Source of the DNA: Erwinia_E haradaeae_E
Lineage (GTDB): Bacteria; Pseudomonadota; Gammaproteobacteria; Enterobacterales; Enterobacteriaceae
NCBI RefSeq assembly: GCF_900699015.1
Contig: NZ_LR217737.1
Span: forward strand, 558,001-622,000
Direction of reading: 5' to 3'
DNA length: 64,000 nt
In this document: piece by piece, positions 53,505 through 63,011 of the stretch
Layout of the letters: each line of letters begins with the position of its first letter
Position numbering within the stretch: position 1 is the first letter of the stretch
Notes under the pieces: generated by a model
Told to the model about the DNA's origin: nothing
Databases searched by the model: none
Seen by the model: only the letters and a program-made list of their open reading frames with translations
Made by a program: the position numbers and the translations under genes

Positions 53505-54647
53505 ATGTTGCAATTAGCACTTAATACCATCACAGCTGGAGCATTAGCTCGTGATAAAAAAGATGCAATTCACCAAGTCAACGCTGCGCTGACTGCAGCC
53601 GGAAACGTTAGTACTGAGTACTTAGATTCTATGTTAGCGCGTGAAAACCAAATGTCTACTTATTTAGGCAATGGTGTTGCAATTCCTCATGGAACAATTG
53701 ATGCTCGCAATCTTGTATTAAAAACCGGTGTCCAAGTCTTTCATTTTCCTAAAGGAGTCGATTGGGGAGAATCTCAAATAGTATATATGGTCATTGGTAT
53801 TGCGGCCAAATCTGATGAACATTTATTGTTATTAAGAAAATTAACTCATATATTAAGTGATGAATGCCTAATAGAAAAACTACAAATTCCTCATACAGCT
53901 GAATCTTTACGCAGTATATTTATGAATGCAAAATTTTCTACTGGATTGAAATTTGACTCTTCCCTAATTTCCACTAATGTGAATGCCAAAAATCTGATGA
54001 CACTGCAAGCTCTGAATGTCGGACTTCTCCAAGAGGCAGGCGCAATAGATACTTCTTTTATTTCTTATATTATTAAAAATAAACCTCTTAACCTTGGGCA
54101 AGGAATTTGGATCAATGATAGTCCTAATGGTAATCTAATCAGTGCTATCGCTATCAGTCGATTAGACTCCGCATTTTCTCTCAATGGAGAAATGGTGTCA
54201 CTTTTAATGACAATTTCTATGGCTGATGATCAACCATTAAGTATACTAGATAACCTTAGCATTCTATTAGTGAAAAAGAAAGCACTAGAGTTATGGAATG
54301 GAGATGCTGCACAAATAATAACTATACTTAGTAATAAGTCATCATGTCATTCCGATAAAGAACAAATAGTTGTAAAAGAGTTTGTAATTCGTAATGAACA
54401 TGGGTTACATGCTCGTCCAGGAGCTATATTAGTGAATATAATCAAGCAATTTAACTGTGAAGTAAGTGTAATCAATCTTGATGGTAACGGAAAACCAGCT
54501 AATGGACGTAGTCTAATGAAGCTTGTTGCTCTTGGTGCAAAAAAAGGCCATCATTTGCGATTTATTGCTAAAGGATCAGAATCTAAGCAACTTATAAATA
54601 CAGTAGAAGCAGCTATTTCTTCTGGACTTGGAGAGATTCCAGTATGA
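53505..54647 (+). CDS. fruB: Fructose PTS EIIA-HPr fusion protein FruB
   Basis: FruB relays phosphate from enzyme I to FruA in fructose uptake. It has 380 residues (E. coli 376). The N-terminal EIIA domain (1-145) has its phospho-histidine at H62 (AIPHGTIDA). A central M domain follows, then an HPr-like domain (about 288-380) with active-site H302 in NEHGLHARPG. A strong GAGG ribosome site precedes the ATG. The gene overlaps fruK by four bases (ATGA), so the three fru genes are translationally coupled. All active residues are intact. Confidence 0.97.
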   Translation: MLQLALNTITAGALARDKKDAIHQVNAALTAAGNVSTEYLDSMLARENQMSTYLGNGVAIPHGTIDARNLVLKTGVQVFHFPKGVDWGESQIVYMVIGIAAKSDEHLLLLRKLTHILSDECLIEKLQIPHTAESLRSIFMNAKFSTGLKFDSSLISTNVNAKNLMTLQALNVGLLQEAGAIDTSFISYIIKNKPLNLGQGIWINDSPNGNLISAIAISRLDSAFSLNGEMVSLLMTISMADDQPLSILDNLSILLVKKKALELWNGDAAQIITILSNKSSCHSDKEQIVVKEFVIRNEHGLHARPGAILVNIIKQFNCEVSVINLDGNGKPANGRSLMKLVALGAKKGHHLRFIAKGSESKQLINTVEAAISSGLGEIPV

Positions 54648-55606
54648 ATAAAAATATAGCCACTATTACTTTTAATCCGGCCTATGACTTAGTTGGATAT
54701 ACTAATCAAATTCATTGCGGTGAAGTAAATTTACTAAAAACTACTGGACTCTATCCAGCTGGAAAGGGGATTAATGTTGCTAAAATATTAAAATATTTTA
54801 GTATTGATGTTACAGTTAGTGGTTTTCTTGGAAAAGAAAACCAAGATGGATTTCAGAAACTTTTCACTAAAATGAATTTTTCTAATCGTTTTATATTGGT
54901 GGAAGGACGAACACGTATTAATGTTAAAGTTACTGAAAAAAATGGTTCTCTTACTGATTTGAACTTCTCTGGTTTTTCATTAACAGAACAAGCATGGGAG
55001 GATTTTGCTAGTGACTCACTTATCTGGTTAAAGAAATTTGATATACTTTGTATTAGTGGTAGCTTGCCAACAGGAATTAGGTTATCTTCTTTTAGTCAGT
55101 GGATGAGAGAGTTGAATAGATGTTGTCCCTTCATTATATTTGATAGTAGTCAAGAAGCGCTTCTAGCTGGACTAGAAGCAAAGCCATGGCTAATAAAACC
55201 TAACCATCGTGAATTAGAAACCTTAGTTGGGAAAAAATTGTCAACTATAAAAGATATTGTTTCTTGTGCTAGAAACATCCAAAAACAAGGCATTCATCAT
55301 GTCGTAGTATCACTTGGCCCTGAAGGAGCAGTGTGGGTTAATCCGAAAGAAGAATGGATAGCAAAACCTCCATATTGTAATGTTGTGAGTACTGTTGGAG
55401 CGGGTGATGCTATGGTTGGCGGCATGATTTATGGACTTTTGATGAATTACTCAAGTGAATACACTCTTCGTTTAGCAACTGCATTATCTTCGCTAACCGT
55501 TAGCCAAAGCAGTCTTGAGATCTCTGATCGTAAAAAACTAGATGCAATGATGGAACGTATTGTTTTACATCCATATCAAACAATGATAGCTGGGGAGACG
55601 AAATGA
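54644..55606 (+). CDS. fruK: 1-phosphofructokinase
   Basis: FruK phosphorylates the fructose-1-phosphate made by FruA/FruB to fructose-1,6-bisphosphate, feeding glycolysis. It is a PfkB-family (ribokinase-like) protein of 320 residues (E. coli 312). N-terminal ITFNPAYDLVG, AGKGINVAKIL and the C-terminal GAGDAMVGG motif with the catalytic aspartate are present, as is KPNHRELE. It overlaps fruB and fruA by four bases each. Confidence 0.97.
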   Translation: MNKNIATITFNPAYDLVGYTNQIHCGEVNLLKTTGLYPAGKGINVAKILKYFSIDVTVSGFLGKENQDGFQKLFTKMNFSNRFILVEGRTRINVKVTEKNGSLTDLNFSGFSLTEQAWEDFASDSLIWLKKFDILCISGSLPTGIRLSSFSQWMRELNRCCPFIIFDSSQEALLAGLEAKPWLIKPNHRELETLVGKKLSTIKDIVSCARNIQKQGIHHVVVSLGPEGAVWVNPKEEWIAKPPYCNVVSTVGAGDAMVGGMIYGLLMNYSSEYTLRLATALSSLTVSQSSLEISDRKKLDAMMERIVLHPYQTMIAGETK

Positions 55607-57291
55607 AAACCATGCTAATAATGGATTGTTCATTAGGACTAGCTACACGCCACATGGCGAAGAACCTAACTAAAGCAGCTGCAGAACAATCTGGTATTCT
55701 TCTAATTGATAAGTTAGAAGAAGCCGATAGAATAATTATAGTTGGTCAAGTCAATCCAGTAGACAATCAACTACAAGGTAAAAGAATTTATCCAGTAGAT
55801 ATTTCACAATTACTGCATAATCCAGATCAAGTTCTATTAAAAGCACAAACAGATTCTCAGCTATATTCTATCTCTCAACCTCAATTAGTCAACCTATCTC
55901 AATCTAAGATAAAAACGAAACGCATCGTAGCAGTAACTGCATGCCCAACTGGTATAGCACATACATTTATGGCAGCCGAAGCTATAAATAATGAAGCTAA
56001 AAAGCGGGGATGGTGGATCAAAGTCGAGACACGTGGTTCAGTAGGTGCAGGCAACATTATTACAGATGATGAAGTAATGCGGGCTGATCTTGTGATAGTG
56101 GCTGCCGATATTGATGTCGATTTATCTAAATTCTCTGAAAAACTTATATATTATACTTCAACTAGCTTAGCGTTAAAGAATACAGCAAAAGAACTAGATA
56201 AGGCTATCGTAGAAGCCAAACCATATCAAACTTTGGGTGGGAAAATAATAACAAAGAACACCAATAACAAAAACACTGGAGCATATCGTCACTTGCTTAC
56301 TGGTATTTCTTATATGTTACCATTAGTGGTTGCAGGTGGATTAATAACGGCGTTATCATTTGCTGTTAGTAGCACTATTGTTCATCAATTTAGTACATTG
56401 ACATCCACCCTCATGCAAATCGGAAGCGGAGCTGCTCTTGCTCTAATGATTCCAGTACTCGCAGGTTTTATTTCCTTTTCAATTTCTGATCGTCCTGGGT
56501 TAGCACCAGGTTTAATAGGTGGAGTACTGGCATCTAGTATTAATGCTGGTTTTCTTGGTGGAATTATTGCTGGATTTATTGCTGGTTATACCGTAAAATT
56601 CGTAAATATAAAGTGTCATCTTCCAAAAAGCTTAGAATCGTTAAAACCAATCTTATTACTTCCTCTAATATCTAGTTTAATTACAGGATTACTAATGATC
56701 TATGTAATAGGAAAACCTATTGCTAGTATCATGTTAATTCTTACTAATAGCTTAGCAAATCTTGGAACTGCGAATTCTATAGTCTTAGGCGCTATCCTGG
56801 GTGGTATGATGTGTATTGATATTGGTGGCCCACTAAATAAAGTAGCATATTCTTTTGGTGTAGGGTTTCTCAGTTCACAAACTTACACGCCAATGGCTGC
56901 TATTATGGCAGCCGGGATTGTGCCACCATTTGCGATGGGTCTAGCAACATTACTAGTGAGAAAAAAATTTAGCCAAAGCCAGCGTGAATGGGGAAAAGCA
57001 GCGTTGATACTCGGTACATGCTTTATTTCAGAAGGTGCTATTCCATTTGCTGCACGTGATCCAATGCGTGTACTTCCTTGCTGTACTATTGGCGGTGCAG
57101 TGACAGGGGCGATCTCTATGGCAATTGGCGCTAAACTAGTAGCCCCTCATGGAGGGTTATTTGTTCTATTAATTCCTGGTGCTATTACTCCTGTATTTGG
57201 TTATATAATTTCCATCATTGTTGGCACATTGATCGCTGGTATTTCTTATGCTCAATTAAAGAATCCAGAAGTGAAGTGTAATACAGCCTAA
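55603..57291 (+). CDS. fruA: Fructose PTS permease EIIB'BC
   Basis: FruA is the membrane permease that imports and phosphorylates fructose at C1. It has 562 residues (E. coli 563). A degenerate IIB' domain (1-95) precedes the active IIB domain, with phospho-cysteine C114 in VTACPTGIAHT, and a long IIC membrane domain (about 225-555) with GGxxIDIGGPLNK-type text (CIDIGGPLNK). The intact three-gene operon in a genome this decayed suggests that fructose, or a related host sugar, is a real carbon source. Confidence 0.97.
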   Translation: MKTMLIMDCSLGLATRHMAKNLTKAAAEQSGILLIDKLEEADRIIIVGQVNPVDNQLQGKRIYPVDISQLLHNPDQVLLKAQTDSQLYSISQPQLVNLSQSKIKTKRIVAVTACPTGIAHTFMAAEAINNEAKKRGWWIKVETRGSVGAGNIITDDEVMRADLVIVAADIDVDLSKFSEKLIYYTSTSLALKNTAKELDKAIVEAKPYQTLGGKIITKNTNNKNTGAYRHLLTGISYMLPLVVAGGLITALSFAVSSTIVHQFSTLTSTLMQIGSGAALALMIPVLAGFISFSISDRPGLAPGLIGGVLASSINAGFLGGIIAGFIAGYTVKFVNIKCHLPKSLESLKPILLLPLISSLITGLLMIYVIGKPIASIMLILTNSLANLGTANSIVLGAILGGMMCIDIGGPLNKVAYSFGVGFLSSQTYTPMAAIMAAGIVPPFAMGLATLLVRKKFSQSQREWGKAALILGTCFISEGAIPFAARDPMRVLPCCTIGGAVTGAISMAIGAKLVAPHGGLFVLLIPGAITPVFGYIISIIVGTLIAGISYAQLKNPEVKCNTA

Positions 57292-57332
57292 TTCTTCTCA
57301 TTCTTTATCAAAAACTAATAATTTGATGATTA

Positions 57333-57350
57333 ATCAAAATATCTTTTGAT
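57333..57350. terminator. Hairpin between convergent fruA and nfo
   Basis: ATCAAAA-TATC-TTTTGAT, a 7-bp stem in the 68-base spacer between the fruA and nfo stops. Its A/T symmetry suits a bidirectional terminator. GC content is low, so strength is doubtful. Confidence 0.4.
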
Positions 57351-57359
57351 AATAAATTA

Positions 57360-58226
57360 TTATAATATTTCATTTTTTCCAGTTGATTGTTGTTCTGATT
57401 TGAGCCAAGAAATTTCATTTTTCCAAAGTGCAGGATTAGCTGTTTCTAAGATCATAGGGATCCGATTGAAGCGACTATCCTGCATCAACCAACTAAAAAC
57501 AACTTGACCAATTTTTCCCTTACCTAAACTTTCATGGCGATCAATTCGACTACCTAATTCATTTTTTGAGTCATTAAGATGTATTCCACGTAAATAATGT
57601 AACCCAACAATACGATCAAAATCTAAAAAGGTTTTTACACAAGATGTTTTAGTACGTAAATCATATCCAGCAGAAAAAGCATGACATGTATCAATGCATA
57701 CTCCTACACGTGATTTATCTTCTACTGCATCAATAATATCTGCTAAATGCTCAAAATCAAATCCAAGGTTGCTCCCTTGTCCTGCGGTGTTTTCAAGAAC
57801 TAAGGTGATCCCTTGCGTTCTATCCAGAACTATATTAATAGATTCAGAAATACGTGCTAAACAATTTTTTTCCTGTATCTGTTGTAGATGACTACCGGGA
57901 TGAAAATTTATTAATTTAAGGCCTAATTGTTGGCAACGCATAACTTCATCAACAAAAGAATCACGTGATTTTTTCAATCCTTCTCTTGTAGGATGACCGA
58001 GATTAATTAAGTAACTGCTATGCGGCATAATTTGGGATGGATTAAATTTTTTTTTCTCACAAATAAAACGAAAGGATTCAATTTTTTCTGTAGTAAGAGG
58101 GGGTGTGAACCATTTTCTCTGATTTTTGACAAAAAGAGCAAGGGCCGTAGCCTCTATCTCCGACGCGCGCTCGATCGCTCGATCAACTCCTCCTAATGCA
58201 CTAACGTGCGCTCCAATATATTTCAT
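57360..58226 (-). CDS. nfo: Endonuclease IV (AP endonuclease)
   Basis: Nfo cleaves abasic sites in base-excision repair using three zinc ions. I chose the ATG at 58226 (MKYIGAHVS, identical to E. coli), giving 288 residues against 285; an AGGA lies about 9 bases upstream. A TTG at 58244 would extend it by six residues. Zinc-site motifs are visible: NFHPGSH, LENTAGQG, CIDTCHAF, GIHLNDSK and RHESLGKG. It lies convergent to fruA. Secure. Confidence 0.97.
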   Translation of the reverse strand: MKYIGAHVSALGGVDRAIERASEIEATALALFVKNQRKWFTPPLTTEKIESFRFICEKKKFNPSQIMPHSSYLINLGHPTREGLKKSRDSFVDEVMRCQQLGLKLINFHPGSHLQQIQEKNCLARISESINIVLDRTQGITLVLENTAGQGSNLGFDFEHLADIIDAVEDKSRVGVCIDTCHAFSAGYDLRTKTSCVKTFLDFDRIVGLHYLRGIHLNDSKNELGSRIDRHESLGKGKIGQVVFSWLMQDSRFNRIPMILETANPALWKNEISWLKSEQQSTGKNEIL

Positions 58227-58259
58227 TACTTTAATTCCTATCAAACACCATATAAATAA

Positions 58260-59110
58260 TCTAAAAGTAGACTGAAAGATAATCTACTCTATAATGAAGT
58301 CATCCTCTAATATCATTTGAGTATATTTTAAATTCTATATTTACACTACATCAAGTATATCTAAAGTGTTTTATCTGCTTCTTAATACTATTAGTTATAA
58401 GAATTACGTTAATATCATAATTACGATATAGTTATTTATATTTATAGAATTCTATAGCATGTCTACTTTATAAAATAAATAGATATCATCAATTTCATTT
58501 CGATAAAATTATTTCAAAATTATAGAGTTAATTAAAATTATATTTAGCATATTTATGATGGACAGACCGTTACTTTATTTTATAAAGATAAAATGATTGA
58601 TTAGAAAGCACAATGAAACAATATTAAAAATCTAAGTGACATAATACTATTATTTAATCTTTTAAGATAATTTGACAAAAATTTTTTTCTGTGATACATC
58701 ATCTTTATGAATCTTTTTAAGATATTTAATAGATGATACAATAACAACTTTAATATCAATTGGAATAATGAAAAGTTTTATTGATGACTGATTTATTCTT
58801 GACTAATATTGTAATAAAATTCTTGTAAATCTACATAGATAATGTACTAAAATCAGCTTATTGTAACTCTGAAATAATATCAAATCTCTTATCTATCAAA
58901 CCATATAACAACTCTTATTTTTAAAGAAATACAACCTAGAATTTTGACCATATATTCTTAAATAGACTTTCACTATTATATTGACTTGAAGTGCGAAAAA
59001 ATACATATTCATTCCTATCCCATATCTAAAGAAGAAAAGATTCAGTATATCTTTCACAGTAAAAAGTTAATGACATTATTACTTAAATAATAAAATATGT
59101 TATGAAGTAT
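58260..59110 (-). pseudogene. lpxM: lpxM (msbB) fossil, lipid A acyltransferase
   Basis: E. coli has lpxM directly after mepM on the same strand, and the 900-base gap here is close to that gene's size. Minus-strand pieces are: YTESF then RYGIGMNMYFFAL near 59010 (DKSFRHPRYWGAWLGVAA), GQNSRLYFFKNKSCYMV near 58920 (GKSSRRRALINLSLCF), and IKLFIIPIDIKVVI near 58750 (EKVIFLVPHGWAVDIP). The HxxxxD catalytic region is unrecognisable. Matches are short; synteny carries much of the call. Confidence 0.4.
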
Positions 59111-59125
59111 TATTAGAATACTTCA

Positions 59126-60451
59126 CTATCTACTATTAAACTGCAGTAGAGCCTCGTTTACTCTATCTAAATAATTTTGACGCGCTTCACCACTTATTCC
59201 TCTCATGCAAGGAAGTCTAGCGGTTAAAGGATTTACAGCATGATTATTTATCCAGATTTCAAAATGAACATGAGGTCCAGTTGACCGACCAGTATTACCA
59301 GAAAATGCAATACACTGACCACGCTTAACTCTCTCTCCTGCCCTTACAAGAAGAGTTTTTAAATGCATATACCGTGTCATATATTGTCGACCGTGACGTA
59401 TAGCTACATAATTCCCGGCCGCACCACTAGATTTAGATACCATCACCTCACCATCTCCTACCGAAAAAATAGGTGTACCTATAGGTACAGCAAAATCTAC
59501 ACCTTTATGTGGTGCAATACGGCCAGTCACTGGATTAGAACGTCGTGGATTAAATTGAGATGAAATACGATAACGTCTAATCGTAGGAAACCGCATGAAA
59601 CCACTAGTTAAACCTGATCCACGACGATCATAAAATTTTCCATCAGCAGCACGAATAGCATAATAATTTTTTCCAGAGCTACGTAAATTAACTGCAATTA
59701 ATTCACTTTGTTGTCTTTGGCCGTCTAGCATTTCGCGCATAGTTAAAACCTTAAAATAATCACCATCACGGAGTTTTCGAAAATCTATTTGCCACTGTAA
59801 AGATTTAATGACTTCACTAATTTCACTATTACTCAACCCAGCCAATTTAGCACTATTAATAAAACTACCGTTAACTACAACTGTTAACCTATCACGCTGC
59901 CACGTTCCAGTTTTTAATAATACAGATAATTTAAACTTATCTTGTATACGATCGTACCGACGGCTTTCTCGGCGAGACACCTCCCAAACTACACGTTGTA
60001 ACTGACTATCAGTATTTAAGGTCCATGAGAATTTTTGTCCGATTTTTAAAGAATATAGATGTCGATCAGCTTTTACTAACTGTCTAATATCTGGCATTTC
60101 AATACCATATTGATTTAATATGCTGCTCAGTGTATCTCCAGAAGCAACGATGTAGTCGTGATTTCCAATCTCACTAGGAATATCATTATCAAATTCATCT
60201 TTTGGAGGATCATCTTCTGTAACGAAGTTTTCCGTATCAATAGGCTCGCTATCTGAAGGAAAAGAAATATTAAAAACATCTTGCTCGAAGTGAGGGTAAT
60301 TAACTTTAAGGCTTGCTATAATGACATTATGAGTACAAGTATTCCATATAAAAATCATTAGGCTTACTACAGCAAGTACACTTAATATAATGCGGTAAAA
60401 ATAGGAAAAACTATTAAACTCTAGCTTAAGAGAGTTGAGTGTTTTCTGCAC
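59126..60451 (-). CDS. mepM: Murein DD-endopeptidase MepM
   Basis: MepM cuts D-Ala-mDAP cross-links so that new peptidoglycan can be inserted. It has 441 residues (E. coli 440). One N-terminal membrane anchor (about 20-40) is followed by an acidic linker, a LysM/OapA-like domain (about 98-145) and an M23 peptidase domain with H315 and D319 (PHKGVDF) and H394/H396 (GPHVHFEIW). The start is a GTG at 60451 with AAGGA about 9 bases upstream. It lies 17 bases after the znuA fossil stop, as in E. coli. Intact while neighbours on both sides died. Confidence 0.97.
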   Translation of the reverse strand: MQKTLNSLKLEFNSFSYFYRIILSVLAVVSLMIFIWNTCTHNVIIASLKVNYPHFEQDVFNISFPSDSEPIDTENFVTEDDPPKDEFDNDIPSEIGNHDYIVASGDTLSSILNQYGIEMPDIRQLVKADRHLYSLKIGQKFSWTLNTDSQLQRVVWEVSRRESRRYDRIQDKFKLSVLLKTGTWQRDRLTVVVNGSFINSAKLAGLSNSEISEVIKSLQWQIDFRKLRDGDYFKVLTMREMLDGQRQQSELIAVNLRSSGKNYYAIRAADGKFYDRRGSGLTSGFMRFPTIRRYRISSQFNPRRSNPVTGRIAPHKGVDFAVPIGTPIFSVGDGEVMVSKSSGAAGNYVAIRHGRQYMTRYMHLKTLLVRAGERVKRGQCIAFSGNTGRSTGPHVHFEIWINNHAVNPLTARLPCMRGISGEARQNYLDRVNEALLQFNSR

Positions 60452-60468
60452 GTACGACTTCCTTTGCT

Positions 60469-61412
60469 TTAATCTCCTTTGAGAAAATTCATATACTAGT
60501 CCGATATCTAAATACGAAATTAAACATAGTTACCCTCCCTGAGATAAACACCTGTACTCATAAAATCTAAAGTACCTGTATATATTGGAGTTCCCATAAA
60601 AATTGTCTTTACTACCGTTAACCTAAATTGAAGTTCAGAAAAAATATATAACCTTATTTTCGATCAATGAGCTCCATATCTTATGCAAACGCTATGCTTC
60701 TAGTTGAATTTCTGGATTCACAGTCAAACATCCTAATAAAGTAAAACCGTAATATTGTTCAAAATATTCCTGTTCATTATGCAAAACAAAGTAGCCTTAA
60801 TCTTTAGATCGGAATAGTTGGTTTATAGATATGTGCGTCATTCATACATATGAAAGACTCAAAGTGCTGAAGATTAGCATCTAATTAATGATAATGTATA
60901 GGCATAATTTTCAATAATTTTTATGAATCCGAATAGTTGTTTTTCTATAAAATTCCGGTCATGCTAAAAAATATATATTATGTTGACTATCATTGTGTTT
61001 ATTTTTATCCTTAATAAGATTCATCTTCTTCTTTCAAAGAAGAGAAATCTAGATATGATCGATAACTGTTAGTAGCGCTTTATAGTAATAAAGATTAAAT
61101 ATTAGATAATAAATCTATCTCAATTTTTGTATCTATGTGTACAGTTTGAACACAATTAGTCATTAATTCTTCCACCTTAGTAGAAAACAAAATAATGAGT
61201 TCTACGTCCTTTATATGCTTAACATCTGATAGATTCAGTGAATAATCATGAACTGACGAATCGTTCGGTAAAATCATTTTAATTATAACTATACTATAAG
61301 TGATGAAATCAGAAATAAAACCTATAGATTTTATGGAAAAACCAATAACTACTTCAGTTTGACTCAATAAAAATATGAGAATAACAATCCTATCTTTTTT
61401 AATTACACTCAA
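60469..61412 (-). pseudogene. znuA: znuA fossil (periplasmic zinc-binding protein)
   Basis: Full-length and in its E. coli position upstream of mepM. The first 105 codons are open and read SIKSIGFISDF (SLKPVGFIASA), ILPNDSSVHDYSLNLSDVK (LLPDGASEHDYSLRPSDVK). Later pieces are GYFVLHNEQEYFEQYYGF, LTVNPEIQLEA followed by a stop, ELQFRLTVV, GTPIYTGTLD, and the exact end FLKGD, stop at 60469 (E. coli CLKGD, stop). Several stops and frameshifts interrupt it. Some zinc-ligand histidines remain, but no functional protein can be made. Confidence 0.92.
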
Positions 61413-61413
61413 T

Positions 61414-61431
61414 TGTTAATATAGCATAACA
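61414..61431. promoter_or_regulatory. Possible decayed Zur operator between znuA and znuC
   Basis: TGTTA-ATATAGCA-TAACA is an imperfect palindrome in the znuA/znuC divergent spacer, where E. coli has its Zur box (containing TGTTATAATAT). Resemblance and position suggest a relic of the zinc repressor site. Weak, because such AT-rich inverted repeats are common here. Confidence 0.3.
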
Positions 61432-61494
61432 CTTTATTCTATCCTGATATCAAATGTCTTGTTAGCAACATACTATTAAAATATACTCGATATT

Positions 61495-62203
61495 ATGTCT
61501 ATATAGATTAATGTCATCAAAATTTCAGTGAATTTTATCGCACATCCAGTACTGATTAATATATTAGTACAGCTAGATTTATGAGATAATAACATTATTT
61601 GGCCAAAATTGCGCCGGAAAACATACTATAATACTATAGTATTAGAATTAATCAGATCCAGTTCTAGATTCTAGAATACTACAAAAAACTCTGTATAAGA
61701 TTCATTCCATAACAGATCCTTCTTAATTTTATTCTCCTTATAAGCATAAAGTGTTGTATCTTATTTCGACTTGTAGTGGAATACAGCGATATTTTTTATT
61801 TTGAAACACGTATCAGAAGAATGTCTTATTACATATTCTCATTAAAATCTCTTTAGAGGAGGCAAGGAAGAGAACATTTCTAACATGTCCATTATTGAAC
61901 TGACTGCAACTATTAGTTCTTGATGAACCTACTTAAGGTATTAATGTGAATGATTCAGTTATATCTACATGATTTAATCAATTAGCTTTGACGTCAACTA
62001 AATTTTAGTATTTAAATTTTCACATGATTTACATTTAAGTATAGATAAACAATTAAGGTGTATTCTTGAATCATTCAATCTGTACTCTTACTGCATCACA
62101 AACGATATTACAATAATCAGAATTGATCTCTATTCGTGATCTTAGTACAGAACAATTAGAAATTGATCGATATTATAATTATATTTATTATTATAATTTA
62201 TAG
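61495..62203 (+). pseudogene. znuC: znuC fossil (zinc ABC transporter ATPase)
   Basis: Divergent from znuA, as in E. coli. From an ATG at 61495: INVIKISVNF (VSLENVSVSF) and HPVLINIL (RRVLSDVS). Then, in another frame, LFGQNCAGKTYYN is a mutated Walker A (LLGPNGAGKSTLV). Near 61910, LLN, stop, LQLLVLDEPT, stop, GINVND preserves Walker B LDEPT. The end reads ELISIRDLSTEQLEIDRYYN ([22 protein letters not shown]) with a stop at 62203. At least two frameshifts and several stops. Confidence 0.92.
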
Positions 62204-62244
62204 GTAGAAATATAATATAATATGTAAGAAAATATTGTACCTCG

Positions 62245-63011
62245 ATGATTGAATTATTATTTCTAGAAGAGATTACAAAAGTTCTCAATTAAGGCCAATA
62301 AAAGATGCTCTTGATTCTTTTATCATTTAGCGTCAAGAATTATCCTTGGTTAGCACCTTAGTATATGCTTTATTACTTGGGGTTTGTCGTTACTACTCAA
62401 CACGAATCTTTTCTATTCAGTAATTTCTGTAACCTATTTATGATCGTTTATACCAGTGGAGTTAGAGTATATTACTCATATCTAACACTAAATAAGTTAT
62501 TAGGAATACTCATTTACAAAGCTTTATTACTAGAACTAATTCTTGTTAGTCTTATTTTCAATTCTTATTCTGACTGGCTTGCATACCTGTTGAGTGATTG
62601 ACTAAAAATGATGTTCAATAATTTATGGATCATGTTAATTAATATAAGTTTAATACTAATATTCTTGATATAGAATTAGAGAGCATGACTAACTCTAACT
62701 ATGAGTTCTAATCTAACTAAGATAGGTGATATAAAGATTCAATAAATTGAAATCACTGCAATTATCATAACTTCACTAACGATTAGAATATTAATGTAGT
62801 TTATTTGATCATTAATGATTACGTTGTTACTAATTATTCTAGTAGTTATATACATCAATTTACTATATCTTCCTCATAAGTGATCATTATAACAGTTCTG
62901 ATAGACATGCTAGCTGTTACAGATAAATTAATGATACTAGCATACTATAATACTCCGGTAGGACCGCAAGTAACTTTAGATATAGTATTAACATTTATAT
63001 TAAACAACTGA
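62245..63011 (+). pseudogene. znuB: znuB fossil (zinc ABC transporter permease)
   Basis: Follows the znuC fossil. It starts MIELLF at 62245, identical to E. coli ZnuB. KLLGILIYKALLLELILVSL...SDWLAYLLSD (62365-62601 frame) matches [20 protein letters not shown]...VDLMAYLFGD. Further on IGDIKIQ and SLMITLLLI (DGVKLQR, LIITSLLII), and finally YNTPVGPQVTLDIVLTFIL (YDTPAGPSVVLCAALLFIL) with a stop at 63011. Stops and frameshifts throughout. The whole znu transporter is dead. Confidence 0.9.

Noticed and set aside
61095..61412. A 105-codon frame as a separate hypothetical gene
   Set aside because: It is the still-open first third of the znuA fossil, beginning at a TTG and ending at an internal stop.
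62365..62601. A 78-codon frame as a separate membrane protein gene
   Set aside because: It is one surviving frame inside the znuB fossil, with ZnuB-like sequence continuing on both sides.
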